A stretch of DNA of 64,000 nt from Chitinophagaceae bacterium PMP191F (GTDB taxonomy: Bacteria > Bacteroidota > Bacteroidia > Chitinophagales > Chitinophagaceae), in contig LGYU01000010.1 in the NCBI GenBank assembly GCA_001302245.1, forward strand, positions 331,239 through 395,238, in the 5' to 3' direction. Position numbers and translations under genes: made by a program. The first letter of the stretch is position 1, and every line of letters starts with the position of its first letter. The notes under the pieces are model-generated. The model made no database searches, was not told the DNA's origin, and worked only from the letters and a program-made list of their open reading frames with translations. Positions 9,785 through 18,797 of the stretch are shown here, one piece after another.

Positions 9785-10651
9785 TTACTTTGACCTGTAT
9801 ACAAATTTCAGCACATTGCCGGCAGATACCTCATCGCCCTCATTCGATATGTAGAGGTTGTTGGCATTATCAAAAGCCATTCCTTCCGGTTGATGAAAGG
9901 TGGACGGATCAAGCTGGTGCACTTCCAGTATATTCCATTTACTATCTGTTATCACCAGCATTTTGTTAACAGACGACAGGATATACCATTGTTGTGTAAG
10001 GGGATTTTTAGCCAGGGCAGACGGACGGAACTCTTTTTTCTTTTTATCGGTCTGTTTATTAAGTACATCACGTACATCTACTGTAAATGTACCGGATTCG
10101 TACAACGAATCGGGGCTACTTACTGTAAAGATATAGCCACTCAGGAAATCAGTTTTTTTATCCACTGCACATTGTTTGCACAATACGTACAGTTGCCTGG
10201 TAGCTTCGTCACCATACAGGCTTTCGTATTCGCCCGTTGGCAGAATATGTTTCCATTCTTTTACCACATCCTGTATCTCGGCATCTCTTGCCCTGCTGAA
10301 CGGGAATGCGAACAAACTGCCACTGCTTTTCAATACTACCACTGTTTCGTTCAGTATGGCCACATCTTCATAATCGCCACTTTTGCCATATTTGGAATGG
10401 GTTACAGATTTAACTCCCGGGTGAAAATAAAACAGCTTACCCTGCTCATCCTGTATGGCATACATGGTATCGGGGCGCCCCTGGTGAAATGCTATACCTG
10501 ATATTTCGATCAAAGCATCGGGCATAAAGAATTTTTGCGGTCTGGAAAAATCGTAGCCTGCCGGACTGGTATAGGAAGTCCGTTGTGCGCAGGCTGCCAA
10601 TGCCATTGTTACAATCACGCTTATCCCAATAAAACAATCTCGACATTTCAT
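9785..10651 (-). CDS. SdiA-regulated-type lipoprotein (beta-propeller)
   Basis: 288 residues. The N-terminus is a lipoprotein signal with lipobox LAAC (cysteine 21), so it should be anchored in an envelope membrane. The body has repeated beta-strand blades (ISGIAFHQGRPDTMYAIQDEQG, GDYEDVAIL, HQPEGMAFD) typical of the YjiK/SdiA-regulated family, a six-bladed propeller related to phytase-like esterases. No catalytic activity can be assigned. It sits 27 bases downstream of the polyphosphate kinase gene on the same strand, so the two may share a transcript. Confidence 0.75.
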   Translation of the reverse strand: MKCRDCFIGISVIVTMALAACAQRTSYTSPAGYDFSRPQKFFMPDALIEISGIAFHQGRPDTMYAIQDEQGKLFYFHPGVKSVTHSKYGKSGDYEDVAILNETVVVLKSSGSLFAFPFSRARDAEIQDVVKEWKHILPTGEYESLYGDEATRQLYVLCKQCAVDKKTDFLSGYIFTVSSPDSLYESGTFTVDVRDVLNKQTDKKKKEFRPSALAKNPLTQQWYILSSVNKMLVITDSKWNILEVHQLDPSTFHQPEGMAFDNANNLYISNEGDEVSAGNVLKFVYRSK

Positions 10652-10678
10652 AGACCTTCCTTTAATCTGTTTATTAAT

Positions 10679-12709
10679 TTAAGGGGCAGACAACCATTCG
10701 TAGATCACCTGTTGTGAACGGACATCTTTTCCATATACCGGTACCGGTATGTTCTCTATCCCAGCATTAAGCGATACAGCCTGACTGTTATCCTCCCATT
10801 GTATAGATAATATATGATAGACTTCATTCCTGACCTTGGTGTCATATACAGGAAAACAGACCTCTATGCGCCGGTACATACTTCTGTTCATCCAGTCCGA
10901 AGATCCCATATACAATTCTTCCTGCCCGTTATTATGAAACAAAAAAATCCGGCCATGCTCCAGGTACCTGTCTACTATACGCCGTATGGTAATGTTCTCA
11001 CTCATTCCTGCTATTCCCGGTTGCAGACAGCAGATACTGCGTACAATCAATTTTACAGGTACACCCGCCTGCGAGGCTTCGTACAGTTTGCCGATCAATA
11101 CGCGCTCTTCTATATTATTCAGTTTGATAGTAATACCTGATGGCAATCCCTGTTGTGCATTACTGATCTCCCTGTCGATCATATCAATAAAGCGCTGCTG
11201 CATATTGAACTGTGCTACCAGCAAATGCCTGAAAGGTAGCTGGTCTGGCGAAACCGGTCTCTTTCTTTTGCCCAGGAAAATGAATAACAGTTCCATTTCA
11301 CGGGTTATTTCACGGTGCGCTGTCAGCAAAATATGATCCGTATAGAAACGTGCGGTGCTTTCGTTCAGATTACCGGTTGCCAGCATACCGTAATATTCCA
11401 TACGTTCCCCATTGCGTTTTTTCACCAATGCAATTTTTGCATGGACCTTCAATCCGGGGATGCTGTAAATAATAGACACTCCGGCATCCTTCATTTTGCG
11501 TGCCCATTTAAGATTATTGGCTTCATCAAACCGGGCTTTCAGCTCTACCAGCACGGTTACTTTTTTACCATTTCTGGCAGCACTCATCAATGCATGTACA
11601 ATCTTCGATTCACTGGCCACACGATACAGCATTACATAGATCTCTTCTACCGAACTGTTTACAGATGCCTCGTTAAAAAAGCGCAGAATGGTATCGTAAG
11701 ACTGATAAGGCGTGTGAACGATCCTGTCACTGGTTTTAATCTCATCAAACAACGAACTGCTTGGCAACATTTTTTTCTTTAGTGGCGGTTGCGATGGGTA
11801 GCTCCATGCCGGATTATTTACCGGCAATACAGCAAGATCTTTCAGGTTGTGATACCTTCCACCTTCTACTACACCCGCACTTTCCAGTTTCAGTTGTTGT
11901 ATCAGCGTTTGTAAAATATGCGGCGGTATTCCCGGTTGGTACAAAAAACGGGTAGCCAGTCCAAAATCACGTTTAGCGATCTGCTTTTCTATTTTCTCTG
12001 CTATATCGCCTTCATATTCATCGTGCAGGTCCAGTTCCGCATCCCGCGTGATCTTGAAACTATACGCCCCGGAAACAGTATTATCGGCAAACAGGTATTG
12101 CAGGTTCCATCTGATGATATCATCCAGGAAAATAACATACTGTATCCCGCCGGTTGTAATAGTATGGAACCGGGGCAGATCTTCTGCCGGTATATTTAAG
12201 ACCACTACTTCTTCCCTATCATCCTGCAACAATGTTACTGTCATATACAGCTTATTGTTCAGCGGAAAGAAATCACCGGTTGCTTTTTGCAGGTATACAG
12301 GTTGCAAAAAAGCCATTACCTGTGTTACAAAATAATCGTACAGGAGTTGCTGCACATCACCGGGAACCGGTTCATTGTACACCAGGTGCACATTATGCTG
12401 CCGCAATGCAGGGATCAACTGCCGGGTCAATATCTGACCAAACTGCTCTTGTTGCTGATGAATAATCTCTGCTGCCTGCTGCAATACTATCCCCCGTTCG
12501 GCTTTTGCATCCTCATCTTTTTTGATCCGTTGCAATGCCATCATAGCAGGCATACGCACACGGTAAAATTCATCCAGGTTAGAAGAGTAGATAGACAGAA
12601 ACCTCATCCGTTCCAGTAACGGCACATCTGCATTCGCAGCTTCGTTCAATACCCTGCCGTTAAAAGAGAGCCAGCTCAAATCCCTGTCGAAAAAACTATA
12701 ATTCTCCAT
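10679..12709 (-). CDS. ppk1: Polyphosphate kinase 1
   Basis: 676 residues, the usual length for PPK1. The N-terminal block (FFDRDLSWLSFN, then RMRFLSIYSSNLDEFYRVR) is diagnostic. The autophosphorylated histidine fits KVHAK at about residue 423, and the second catalytic half has YLEHGRIFLF and a GSSDWMNRS block. PPK1 reversibly transfers the gamma phosphate of ATP onto long-chain polyphosphate and supports stress survival. One difference: the second histidine of the E. coli enzyme, in the (A)HIGTGN segment, is replaced here (GMLATGN near 441). Upstream lies the HD-PycTM gene (stop at 12749) and downstream the lipoprotein gene, all on one strand with short gaps. Confidence 0.95.
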   Translation of the reverse strand: MENYSFFDRDLSWLSFNGRVLNEAANADVPLLERMRFLSIYSSNLDEFYRVRMPAMMALQRIKKDEDAKAERGIVLQQAAEIIHQQQEQFGQILTRQLIPALRQHNVHLVYNEPVPGDVQQLLYDYFVTQVMAFLQPVYLQKATGDFFPLNNKLYMTVTLLQDDREEVVVLNIPAEDLPRFHTITTGGIQYVIFLDDIIRWNLQYLFADNTVSGAYSFKITRDAELDLHDEYEGDIAEKIEKQIAKRDFGLATRFLYQPGIPPHILQTLIQQLKLESAGVVEGGRYHNLKDLAVLPVNNPAWSYPSQPPLKKKMLPSSSLFDEIKTSDRIVHTPYQSYDTILRFFNEASVNSSVEEIYVMLYRVASESKIVHALMSAARNGKKVTVLVELKARFDEANNLKWARKMKDAGVSIIYSIPGLKVHAKIALVKKRNGERMEYYGMLATGNLNESTARFYTDHILLTAHREITREMELLFIFLGKRKRPVSPDQLPFRHLLVAQFNMQQRFIDMIDREISNAQQGLPSGITIKLNNIEERVLIGKLYEASQAGVPVKLIVRSICCLQPGIAGMSENITIRRIVDRYLEHGRIFLFHNNGQEELYMGSSDWMNRSMYRRIEVCFPVYDTKVRNEVYHILSIQWEDNSQAVSLNAGIENIPVPVYGKDVRSQQVIYEWLSAP

Positions 12710-12748
12710 ACAACAGCCTTCTTAAGACCTTATTCTGATATCAAAATA

Positions 12749-13963
12749 TTATCGCTTTAACAATGCCGCAATGATGAATGCAATGACCGATACCACTATG
12801 CCAAACATAAACACATTATAGGCCACTCGCAGCAAACGGTATTTACGTCCCAGTACCACACCCTGCGAATACAGATCGCGAATCAGGCTGCCATATAAAA
12901 AGTCACGTTCATTCATCATCCGCAACATACCACCGGTATAGTCCTGGAGACTCATTTTATAAAAATTACCAAAAAACAGCAGGTTTACTTTCTGTTCGTC
13001 AATATCGTTTTGTGTAAACGTTCCTGCGGGTATGTTGGGCCGGGTAGCCAGTATTGAAAATACCATTGCTATCACGCACACGGTAAGCAGTAAAATAGCG
13101 GGAATGGTGTAATTGGGATATTCTTCCAGTTTGCGCAGCAGCACACTTAGTAAAACAGAAATAATGATGGAATTGGTGGAGATCATAATATGTGCCTTAC
13201 TATCGGCCATATCACTCAATCGTTGGTGATTGTTGGAACTGATACGGAACATCGTTTCAATACCACGGTTGGGACGTTCTTCTTTTTGTTTTTTCGCGGC
13301 AGTGTTTGCTGAACTGGTTGTTGCCACAGGCGATTCCTTAGGTGTTGATATCGCTACATGCTTTCCTTTTTCTTCGTCCTTTTTTTTCAGGTTATCCAGG
13401 ATCTCCTGTTTTTTATCATTGAGCAGCAAGCGGGCATAATCTGTGTTATAATGATGCTGCTCCATTAACCGGATGGTTGCCTTGCGCCATTCGTCTTTAT
13501 CAATTTTTTTACCTGTGCGGGCACTTGCTTCCTTACGCATCAGCTTATTGCGGGTTGCAAAATTATCGCCTCCCAGATGAAACAGGTCTGCATCACACAC
13601 GATCTGCTCCAGCAGATTGTTGGGACGCTGTGGCAGCTTTGTAGCCAGTATGCAACCCTTTACAGCATTGACGGTAGCGTCATCCACACCTTTTGCCTGT
13701 AAAAAGGCAGCAGCCTGTTCTGCACCCATTTCTTCATGCCGGGAAGGATCAGAATAGTAACCAATATCATGAAACCATGCAGCAGTAATTACCACAAAAA
13801 AATCGCGTTCACTCAGTTGATAATGGTTGGCAATGGTTGTAGCCGCCTTCACCACGGCCTCAGTATGCTCGCGGTTATGGTAGAATAATTTGTCCCCGTT
13901 TACGGTATTAAAAATGGGAGATACATATTGCTGAACCTGGTTGGCTAAAAGTTGGTAATTCAT
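12749..13963 (-). CDS. HD-domain phosphohydrolase fused to a PycTM (DUF5706) membrane effector domain
   Basis: About 404 residues from the ATG at 13963. Residues 1-185 form an HD domain: a histidine in HNREHTE, the HD pair in WFHDIGYYSD, and the late aspartate in CDADLFHLGG. A charged, low-complexity linker follows (KKKDEEKGK, then a serine/threonine/alanine-rich stretch). From about 234 to the end is a domain with three predicted membrane helices (ISTNSIIISVLLSVLL, AILLLTVCVIAMVFSIL and a C-terminal VFMFGIVVSVIAFIIAALL), which matches my memory of the PycTM effector family of the Pycsar anti-phage system. No nucleotide cyclase is adjacent, so this may be a housekeeping member that cleaves a nucleotide signal. 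It lies 39 bases upstream of ppk1. Confidence 0.78.
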   Translation of the reverse strand: MNYQLLANQVQQYVSPIFNTVNGDKLFYHNREHTEAVVKAATTIANHYQLSERDFFVVITAAWFHDIGYYSDPSRHEEMGAEQAAAFLQAKGVDDATVNAVKGCILATKLPQRPNNLLEQIVCDADLFHLGGDNFATRNKLMRKEASARTGKKIDKDEWRKATIRLMEQHHYNTDYARLLLNDKKQEILDNLKKKDEEKGKHVAISTPKESPVATTSSANTAAKKQKEERPNRGIETMFRISSNNHQRLSDMADSKAHIMISTNSIIISVLLSVLLRKLEEYPNYTIPAILLLTVCVIAMVFSILATRPNIPAGTFTQNDIDEQKVNLLFFGNFYKMSLQDYTGGMLRMMNERDFLYGSLIRDLYSQGVVLGRKYRLLRVAYNVFMFGIVVSVIAFIIAALLKR

Positions 13964-14133
13964 GCAGCAGATTTTATGTCCGGTCATACTCCGTTCATCC
14001 GGTACTCTAAATTAGCAATTCCCGGGTGCATATCATTAATGCTCAACGATATTTAAACGAAAGTTTTTGCCATTCAGCCGCAACAGGACATAAACCATGG
14101 TATAGCGGGTAACATAACGGCTGCCAAAAGACC

Positions 14134-14724
14134 TTACCATGTAAGTGCGCCGTATTGCTCAACGTATTTTTCCGAAAGGATGCCTCTTACAGGCAGCATA
14201 ATAATGTGGTTGAAAACATGGTCTTTATCCTGCTGTTTACCGAAGTTGGTATCCAGGATAAAGCCTTCTATCATGTAGTAAACGATCTTGCAGAACATTT
14301 CAATATCTACGGAAGGCAAAAGTAACTGCTGTTCGCGTGCTTCGCGCAACAGCGGAAGTATATACATGTCGTCCAGCAACTTTTTAAAAAGTGTGTTACG
14401 CTCATTGGCATAATACAACCTGCGGGCATCATACATAAAAGCACTGCAATACCCGCACAGGTCATTCACCACCAGGTGATAGATACGCAGGAGGCTTTCT
14501 ACAGGGTTGGCTGCTGCACTTCTTATCACCTGTGCATCCTGCTCAAAATCCTGCAATGCTTCATCAAGACAACTGATCAGCAGATCTTCTTTATCAGCAA
14601 AATGTGTATACAGCGTTTTTTTCGACATTCCAAGTCCCCTGGCAATATCGTTCATGCTTACACTTTTAATACCATGCTGTTTAAACTGCTGCAGTGCTTT
14701 ACTGGTAATATCCGCTTTTGTCAT
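14134..14724 (-). CDS. TetR/AcrR family transcriptional regulator
   Basis: About 196 residues from the ATG at 14724; in-frame sequence upstream looks non-coding, and the DNA-binding domain begins correctly here. The N-terminal helix-turn-helix is clear (FKQHGIKSVSMNDIARGLGMSKKTLYTHF with FADKEDLL following). The C-terminal half is a helical ligand-binding domain with no recognisable ligand. It follows the SDR gene (stop at 14860), whose product could be linked to its signal, and is probably co-transcribed with it. Confidence 0.88.
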   Translation of the reverse strand: MTKADITSKALQQFKQHGIKSVSMNDIARGLGMSKKTLYTHFADKEDLLISCLDEALQDFEQDAQVIRSAAANPVESLLRIYHLVVNDLCGYCSAFMYDARRLYYANERNTLFKKLLDDMYILPLLREAREQQLLLPSVDIEMFCKIVYYMIEGFILDTNFGKQQDKDHVFNHIIMLPVRGILSEKYVEQYGALTW

Positions 14725-14859
14725 AACATGCTTCCTCGGGTTATCATAATCAAAAAAATGGTGTTGAGCTTCCGGTACATCTTTCCTGTTGCCTGTCTGT
14801 ACTACTATAACCGTGCTGTTCCTGTTCCTTTCTAACAATGTACCGGAATGCTCAATTGC

Positions 14860-15666
14860 TTAGCCTTTCCTTTCTGACAATTGTCCCTGCTGATATCTAT
14901 TCCTTTCAGGTATATATTGATAGTTGTCTGTTGTATTTGTAAATGCTTTGCCCAGCAGGCTGTGAAAAAGCATATCTCCGCCTTCAGTAGTTCCTTCGTA
15001 CAATTTCATTACATAATCACCTACCATCCATGGATTGATCCAGCCGGCATGAATTACAGGCTGCGCATTCATATCATTTATATCTACATTATTGATCAGC
15101 AGGTGATGGAATTTTACAGGTGTATTTTTTAATTCACGGTGAAACAACCTGCTCATTTCAGTAATGGCCGCCGCTCCTATATTCGACAAAGCATTGTATC
15201 CATGCGGCACCAGGCTGGTGGCATTGCTTACACAAATAAATGTTCCTTTTTTCAGCCTGCGCATCAGTTGCAGCATCAGGCGACCGCAGGCATAATACAC
15301 CGTCATCTGGTCGGTTACCTGTTGCCAACTGGTACTTTCTGCATCCAGCAAACCGGGCACAGGCCGTAAGCCATCAAACAGTGCCACCATCATATCAATA
15401 TGCCCGTATTTTTCAATAATAGCATCATTGACCTCTTCATATTTCTCATACACAGGCATATCTGTAAGCAGTGTTACCAGGCGCCCGGTAGTAATGTCGG
15501 CCACATATTCTTTCTGCAACTGTATGTCGTGCGAACTTTCAGCAGGAGCAATTACCACAGCATCTTCAGCCAGCAGATAACGCAATATGCCCATACTTAC
15601 GGGATGCGCACCGCCGTATACAATCATTACTTTACCGCTTAATTTGTTATTGCCAGCTCTTTTCAT
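14860..15666 (-). CDS. SDR-fold protein with altered catalytic residues
   Basis: About 268 residues from the ATG at 15666. The Rossmann start is recognisable (KVMIVYGGAHPVSMGILRYL), but the usual TGxxxGxG is replaced by GGAHPVSMG. The catalytic YxxxK of short-chain dehydrogenases reads YNALS, so the lysine is missing, although a serine precedes it (CVSNATS). It is therefore either a non-catalytic SDR or one with unusual chemistry. The paired direct repeat at 15717-15746 begins 51 bases upstream of this start and is shared with the spt upstream region, which hints at common control. The TetR gene follows downstream. Confidence 0.7.
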   Translation of the reverse strand: MKRAGNNKLSGKVMIVYGGAHPVSMGILRYLLAEDAVVIAPAESSHDIQLQKEYVADITTGRLVTLLTDMPVYEKYEEVNDAIIEKYGHIDMMVALFDGLRPVPGLLDAESTSWQQVTDQMTVYYACGRLMLQLMRRLKKGTFICVSNATSLVPHGYNALSNIGAAAITEMSRLFHRELKNTPVKFHHLLINNVDINDMNAQPVIHAGWINPWMVGDYVMKLYEGTTEGGDMLFHSLLGKAFTNTTDNYQYIPERNRYQQGQLSERKG

Positions 15667-15716
15667 CACTACCGGAAATTGTACAACAAAATTGCAGCAA
15701 CCGGCTTCTTTAAACA

Positions 15717-15746
15717 ATGTCTGAAAGTAGGGGTAATATGTCTGGA
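15717..15746 (-). promoter_or_regulatory. Direct-repeat operator candidate (copy 2)
   Basis: ATGTCTGAA at 15717-15725 and ATGTCTGGA at 15738-15746 are spaced 21 bp start to start. The first is followed by AGTAGG, exactly as in the copy at 27135-27164. Direct repeats with a two-turn period are the usual layout of AraC-family operators. It lies just upstream of the SDR gene. Confidence 0.55.
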
Positions 15747-15782
15747 AGTCCTGAGAAGACGGGTGAAGACTGTGAGTAATAC

Positions 15783-15898
15783 GTTGTAACGTTGTAGTAC
15801 GAAGAAAGGAAGATCAAAAACAGAACAGCCTGTTACTGGTTTTTTAAACAAGCTATCAGGTAGCAGTGACCAACTTACAACCTACTACCTGTAACCTA
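15783..15898. repeat. Degenerate short-period intergenic tract
   Basis: The gap between the PAP2 stop and the direct repeat includes ACGTTGTAACGTTGTAGTACG-like units and a run of CAACTTACAACCTACTACCTG-like units. They resemble the tracts at 17455, 28711 and 44828. Confidence 0.4.
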
Positions 15899-16822
15899 TT
15901 ACTTTCTGCAGGCTTTCCTCGCCTCCCTCCACTTCACCATTTTTTCGAAGAGGAAAATACCCACGGCAGCGCAGGTAATACCGGCCAGTACATCCAGCAC
16001 ATAATGATGACTGGTATACACGGCTGCAAACCAGATACCGGCGGTAATGATGGCAAATACAATATTGAACCAGCCCAGGCGACTTTTGATACCATAATAC
16101 AACACAATAGCAGGATAGGCAGAATGCAGCGAAGGCATGGCTGCAAATACATTGGAGCCTTTGGCGTATAATGATTTGAAGATGGTTACACCAAAATAAT
16201 CATCAAAACGATGTAACCCGGCCGTGTTGCCCGGAGTACCCTGTATAAAATCAAAGCCATGTTCTTGTACATACCAGGGCGGCGCAGCAGGATAAATATA
16301 ATACACTACAAAACCCAGCAGGTTTACAAAAAGGAATGTAAGACAGAACAGGTAGAACATTTTCCGGTTCTTGTAAAACAGAAAGGCTGCAAACAATAAA
16401 GGTACCGGCACCCAACAGAGGTAAAATGCTCCTGTAAGCACATCCAGGAACGATGAAGTATGTTGCAGCCACCATTCATTAGGCGTTAACACTGCACCAT
16501 TTGCGGCATGTATACCAAAAATGCTTTTCTCCGCATTGTACAGGTCCTGTATGTGTACAGCGTTGTACCTGTAATTGGGAAAAGCCTTCATGTAATCGTA
16601 AATGATCCAGTAAATAATAAAAATGGAAAATCCTACTATGAATGACCTGGTTGCCTGCGATGCGTAATACAGGATATTGAACAATATTACCAGGAACAGT
16701 TGTTCCGGTTTAAATCCTATCAGCAGGTAAGAAAGCAACAGGTATGCTACCGAAATAGCAGAGGTAACCAGTAGATCTTTTTTTGTAAACAGGCTAGTGG
16801 TTTGCGGGCTGTCTGGTTTCAT
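15899..16822 (-). CDS. Aur1/PAP2-type enzyme, candidate inositol phosphorylceramide synthase
   Basis: 307 residues with six or more membrane helices. The PAP2 active-site blocks are present: AAMPSLHSAYPA near residue 225 and YTSHHYVLDVLAG near 268, giving the two histidines and the aspartate of the phosphatase/transferase triad. The long central region with aromatic-rich loops (PAAPPWYV) is typical of the Aur1/Ipt1-like subgroup, which moves phosphoinositol from phosphatidylinositol onto ceramide. Its position at the end of a run containing spt, inositol phosphate synthase and a CDP-alcohol phosphotransferase supports that reaction here; the assignment is inference from family and context. 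It overlaps the upstream hydroxylase gene by 29 bases. Confidence 0.8.
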   Translation of the reverse strand: MKPDSPQTTSLFTKKDLLVTSAISVAYLLLSYLLIGFKPEQLFLVILFNILYYASQATRSFIVGFSIFIIYWIIYDYMKAFPNYRYNAVHIQDLYNAEKSIFGIHAANGAVLTPNEWWLQHTSSFLDVLTGAFYLCWVPVPLLFAAFLFYKNRKMFYLFCLTFLFVNLLGFVVYYIYPAAPPWYVQEHGFDFIQGTPGNTAGLHRFDDYFGVTIFKSLYAKGSNVFAAMPSLHSAYPAIVLYYGIKSRLGWFNIVFAIITAGIWFAAVYTSHHYVLDVLAGITCAAVGIFLFEKMVKWREARKACRK

Positions 16823-17444
16823 TCTTCTTCTTTGGAAAATCCGAACCTAAAATAATATCCCATAACGCAGAACTTACGCCATATCCTTTTGTACTGTCAT
16901 CGTAATGATGCAGCATGTGGTGCTGCTTGATCTTTTTCCAGAACGTACTTTTAAAATTGTAGTGATGCATAGCATAATGCATCATATCATAAATAAGATA
17001 GCCAATCAGGAAACCCGGAAAAAATGCGTACAGGTATGCCTTATTGGGAAAAATAAAATAAAACAGAAAATAAAATGCCACAGCCAGCGGAATACTGGCA
17101 GAAGGCGGCATTACAAGCCGTTTACGGTCTTTGGGATAATCGTGGTGCACACCATGAAAAATAAAATGCAACCGTAGCCCCCATTTTGATTTGGGTTCAA
17201 AATGGAATATATACCGGTGCAGGAAATATTCTGTAATGGTCCAGATAAAAAGACCCAGGAAAAGAAATCCTGCAAACGGCAGGATACCGATATCGTTTCT
17301 GAACGATAATACCGAGAACACAATGATCACAGGTACGTAAATGTATAATGGTACGGTGAAATGCACTTTTGACAGCGCTTCCATCCAGCCACTCTTAAAC
17401 ATCCTGATCGATTCGGATGAGTTGGATATATAATTCTTTTTCAT
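16794..17444 (-). CDS. Fatty-acid/sterol hydroxylase family protein, candidate ceramide fatty-acyl 2-hydroxylase
   Basis: 216 residues with four membrane helices and the eight-histidine di-iron pattern of the superfamily: HRYIFHF, FHGVHHDYP, HYAMHHYNF and HHMLHHYDDS. The GVHHDYPKDRKRLVMPP stretch is characteristic of the FA2H/Scs7-like subgroup, which hydroxylates the N-acyl chain of ceramides. Bacteroidota sphingolipids often carry 2-hydroxy acyl chains, so the location next to the Aur1-like gene fits. Substrate is inferred, not proven. Confidence 0.82.
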   Translation of the reverse strand: MKKNYISNSSESIRMFKSGWMEALSKVHFTVPLYIYVPVIIVFSVLSFRNDIGILPFAGFLFLGLFIWTITEYFLHRYIFHFEPKSKWGLRLHFIFHGVHHDYPKDRKRLVMPPSASIPLAVAFYFLFYFIFPNKAYLYAFFPGFLIGYLIYDMMHYAMHHYNFKSTFWKKIKQHHMLHHYDDSTKGYGVSSALWDIILGSDFPKKKNETRQPANH

Positions 17445-17454
17445 TCAATTCTTT

Positions 17455-17533
17455 TTTTGCTAAACGCAGAACGCCCTGAAACCTGTCCCACCTGAATCTT
17501 TTACCTTGCACCCTAACCCTTGTGTCTTACTCC
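17455..17533. repeat. Degenerate pyrimidine-rich short-period tract
   Basis: Successive units such as ACCTGTCCC, ACCTGAATC, TTTTACCTTGC, ACCCTAACCC and TTACTCCTTACAC fill the whole gap between the hydroxylase start and the DUF4833 stop. Confidence 0.45.
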
Positions 17534-18109
17534 TTACACTTTCATCTTCTCCATCACTTCCTCGCCCGAAGCAGGATCGGCACCGTGCAATTCTACATGC
17601 TCTATATTGGGTGACCAGAAAGACCCTCCTTCCTTGATCTTGATATAAATGCGGTTGAGTATTACCCATTTTTTATTGACCTGTGCATACACATGAAACT
17701 TCTGATCTGCCCCTTTCATGAGATACATGGAGTATTTTTTGTATGATACAAAATGCAACTCATATTTATCGGTAGCTATTTTTTTAGCATTGACACCGTA
17801 TGCAAATTTACGCTGAATAAAACTTAATTCTGCTCGTTGCCCTTGTTCGCCGTAGCGTATCCAGAATACATGCACAGGGTTAGTCGTATCTACAGCACCA
17901 TTATCGTACCGCAGTTCGCATACAATAGTATTGCTGTTGGGTGTACGCTGCAGGTAAAACAACTGGGCTGGGTTTCCGGCAGGTACAGGAAAAATGGGAT
18001 CCTGTGCTTTTGCAGCATTACCCATTGATAAAACCAGCAATAACAATACCGTTAACACTTTCAGGCCAGTTAAATTACCTGCCTTCCTTTTCCAAAGCTT
18101 TCTTTGCAT
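17534..18109 (-). CDS. DUF4833-type periplasmic protein in the inositol-lipid run
   Basis: 191 residues with an N-terminal signal peptide (hydrophobic core LKVLTVLLLLVLSMGNAAKA). The rest is a compact beta-rich domain (FWIRYGEQGQRAELSFIQR, YELHFVSYKKYSMYL) that I recognise as DUF4833, a family without an assigned function. The start overlaps the end of the CDP-alcohol phosphotransferase gene by 35 bases, so it is translated from the same transcript. The context suggests a role in making, moving or attaching inositol lipids in the envelope. Confidence 0.72.
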   Translation of the reverse strand: MQRKLWKRKAGNLTGLKVLTVLLLLVLSMGNAAKAQDPIFPVPAGNPAQLFYLQRTPNSNTIVCELRYDNGAVDTTNPVHVFWIRYGEQGQRAELSFIQRKFAYGVNAKKIATDKYELHFVSYKKYSMYLMKGADQKFHVYAQVNKKWVILNRIYIKIKEGGSFWSPNIEHVELHGADPASGEEVMEKMKV

Positions 18110-18797
18110 CTGTCAATCTTTTGATAGCCGTTATATTTGTTAATACTGCCATCACTGTAAGCGGTATGGTAAATACAGACATTGTTTCAAATACATGAAA
18201 AGGTATTCCCGGCACAAAAATCTTGTAATCACCACCAATAAAATAAGCTGTTATACCACAGGCCATTGCAGCTACACCGGTCAGTATTACCCTTTCAGGC
18301 CGCTGCATCAGTCCGCCTTTGTTTTGAATTCCCAGTCCTTCGCTGCGTGCACGCGTATAGCTCACCATCATGGAGCCGATCAATGCAATAAACGCAAACA
18401 ATGAGCTTAAAAAATAATGATGCGCTACCAGGTAATAACAGATCCCCAGGAACATCACCATTTCACTGTACCTGTCCAGCACCGAATCGTACAGGGCCCC
18501 AAAGGTAGAACTCATATTTCCCAATCTTGCTACCTGTCCGTCCAGCATATCGAACAGACCGGCAAATAATATCAGTCCACCGGCCCAGCCTACGTATGAT
18601 AGTTCACCACGGTTGCCTTCCTCAGCCCCGATGATAAAAATAACCGCCACCCCAATGTTCAGTATCAATCCGATAGTAGTTACCACGTTGGGGGTAAATC
18701 CTATTTTTATCAACCCTTTCACGAAAGGATTGATAACTGTATAAATGCTTTGTTGTAATTGGTCGCGTAATAACTTTTTAGGCATAACCTTATCCAT
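18075..18797 (-). CDS. CDP-alcohol phosphatidyltransferase, candidate phosphatidylinositol phosphate synthase
   Basis: 240 residues, several membrane helices. The signature of the family is complete: Asp83, Asp86-Gly87, Ala90-Arg91, Gly100, Asp104 and Asp108, that is D-x2-DG-x2-AR-x8-G-x3-D-x3-D. The enzyme joins a CDP-diacylglycerol-type donor to an alcohol at the cytoplasmic face of the inner membrane. Because inositol-3-phosphate synthase and a PgpA-like phosphatase lie in the same run, the acceptor is most likely inositol phosphate, giving phosphatidylinositol phosphate. The gene shares one base with the DUF5686 gene upstream. Confidence 0.85.
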   Translation of the reverse strand: MDKVMPKKLLRDQLQQSIYTVINPFVKGLIKIGFTPNVVTTIGLILNIGVAVIFIIGAEEGNRGELSYVGWAGGLILFAGLFDMLDGQVARLGNMSSTFGALYDSVLDRYSEMVMFLGICYYLVAHHYFLSSLFAFIALIGSMMVSYTRARSEGLGIQNKGGLMQRPERVILTGVAAMACGITAYFIGGDYKIFVPGIPFHVFETMSVFTIPLTVMAVLTNITAIKRLTDAKKALEKEGR

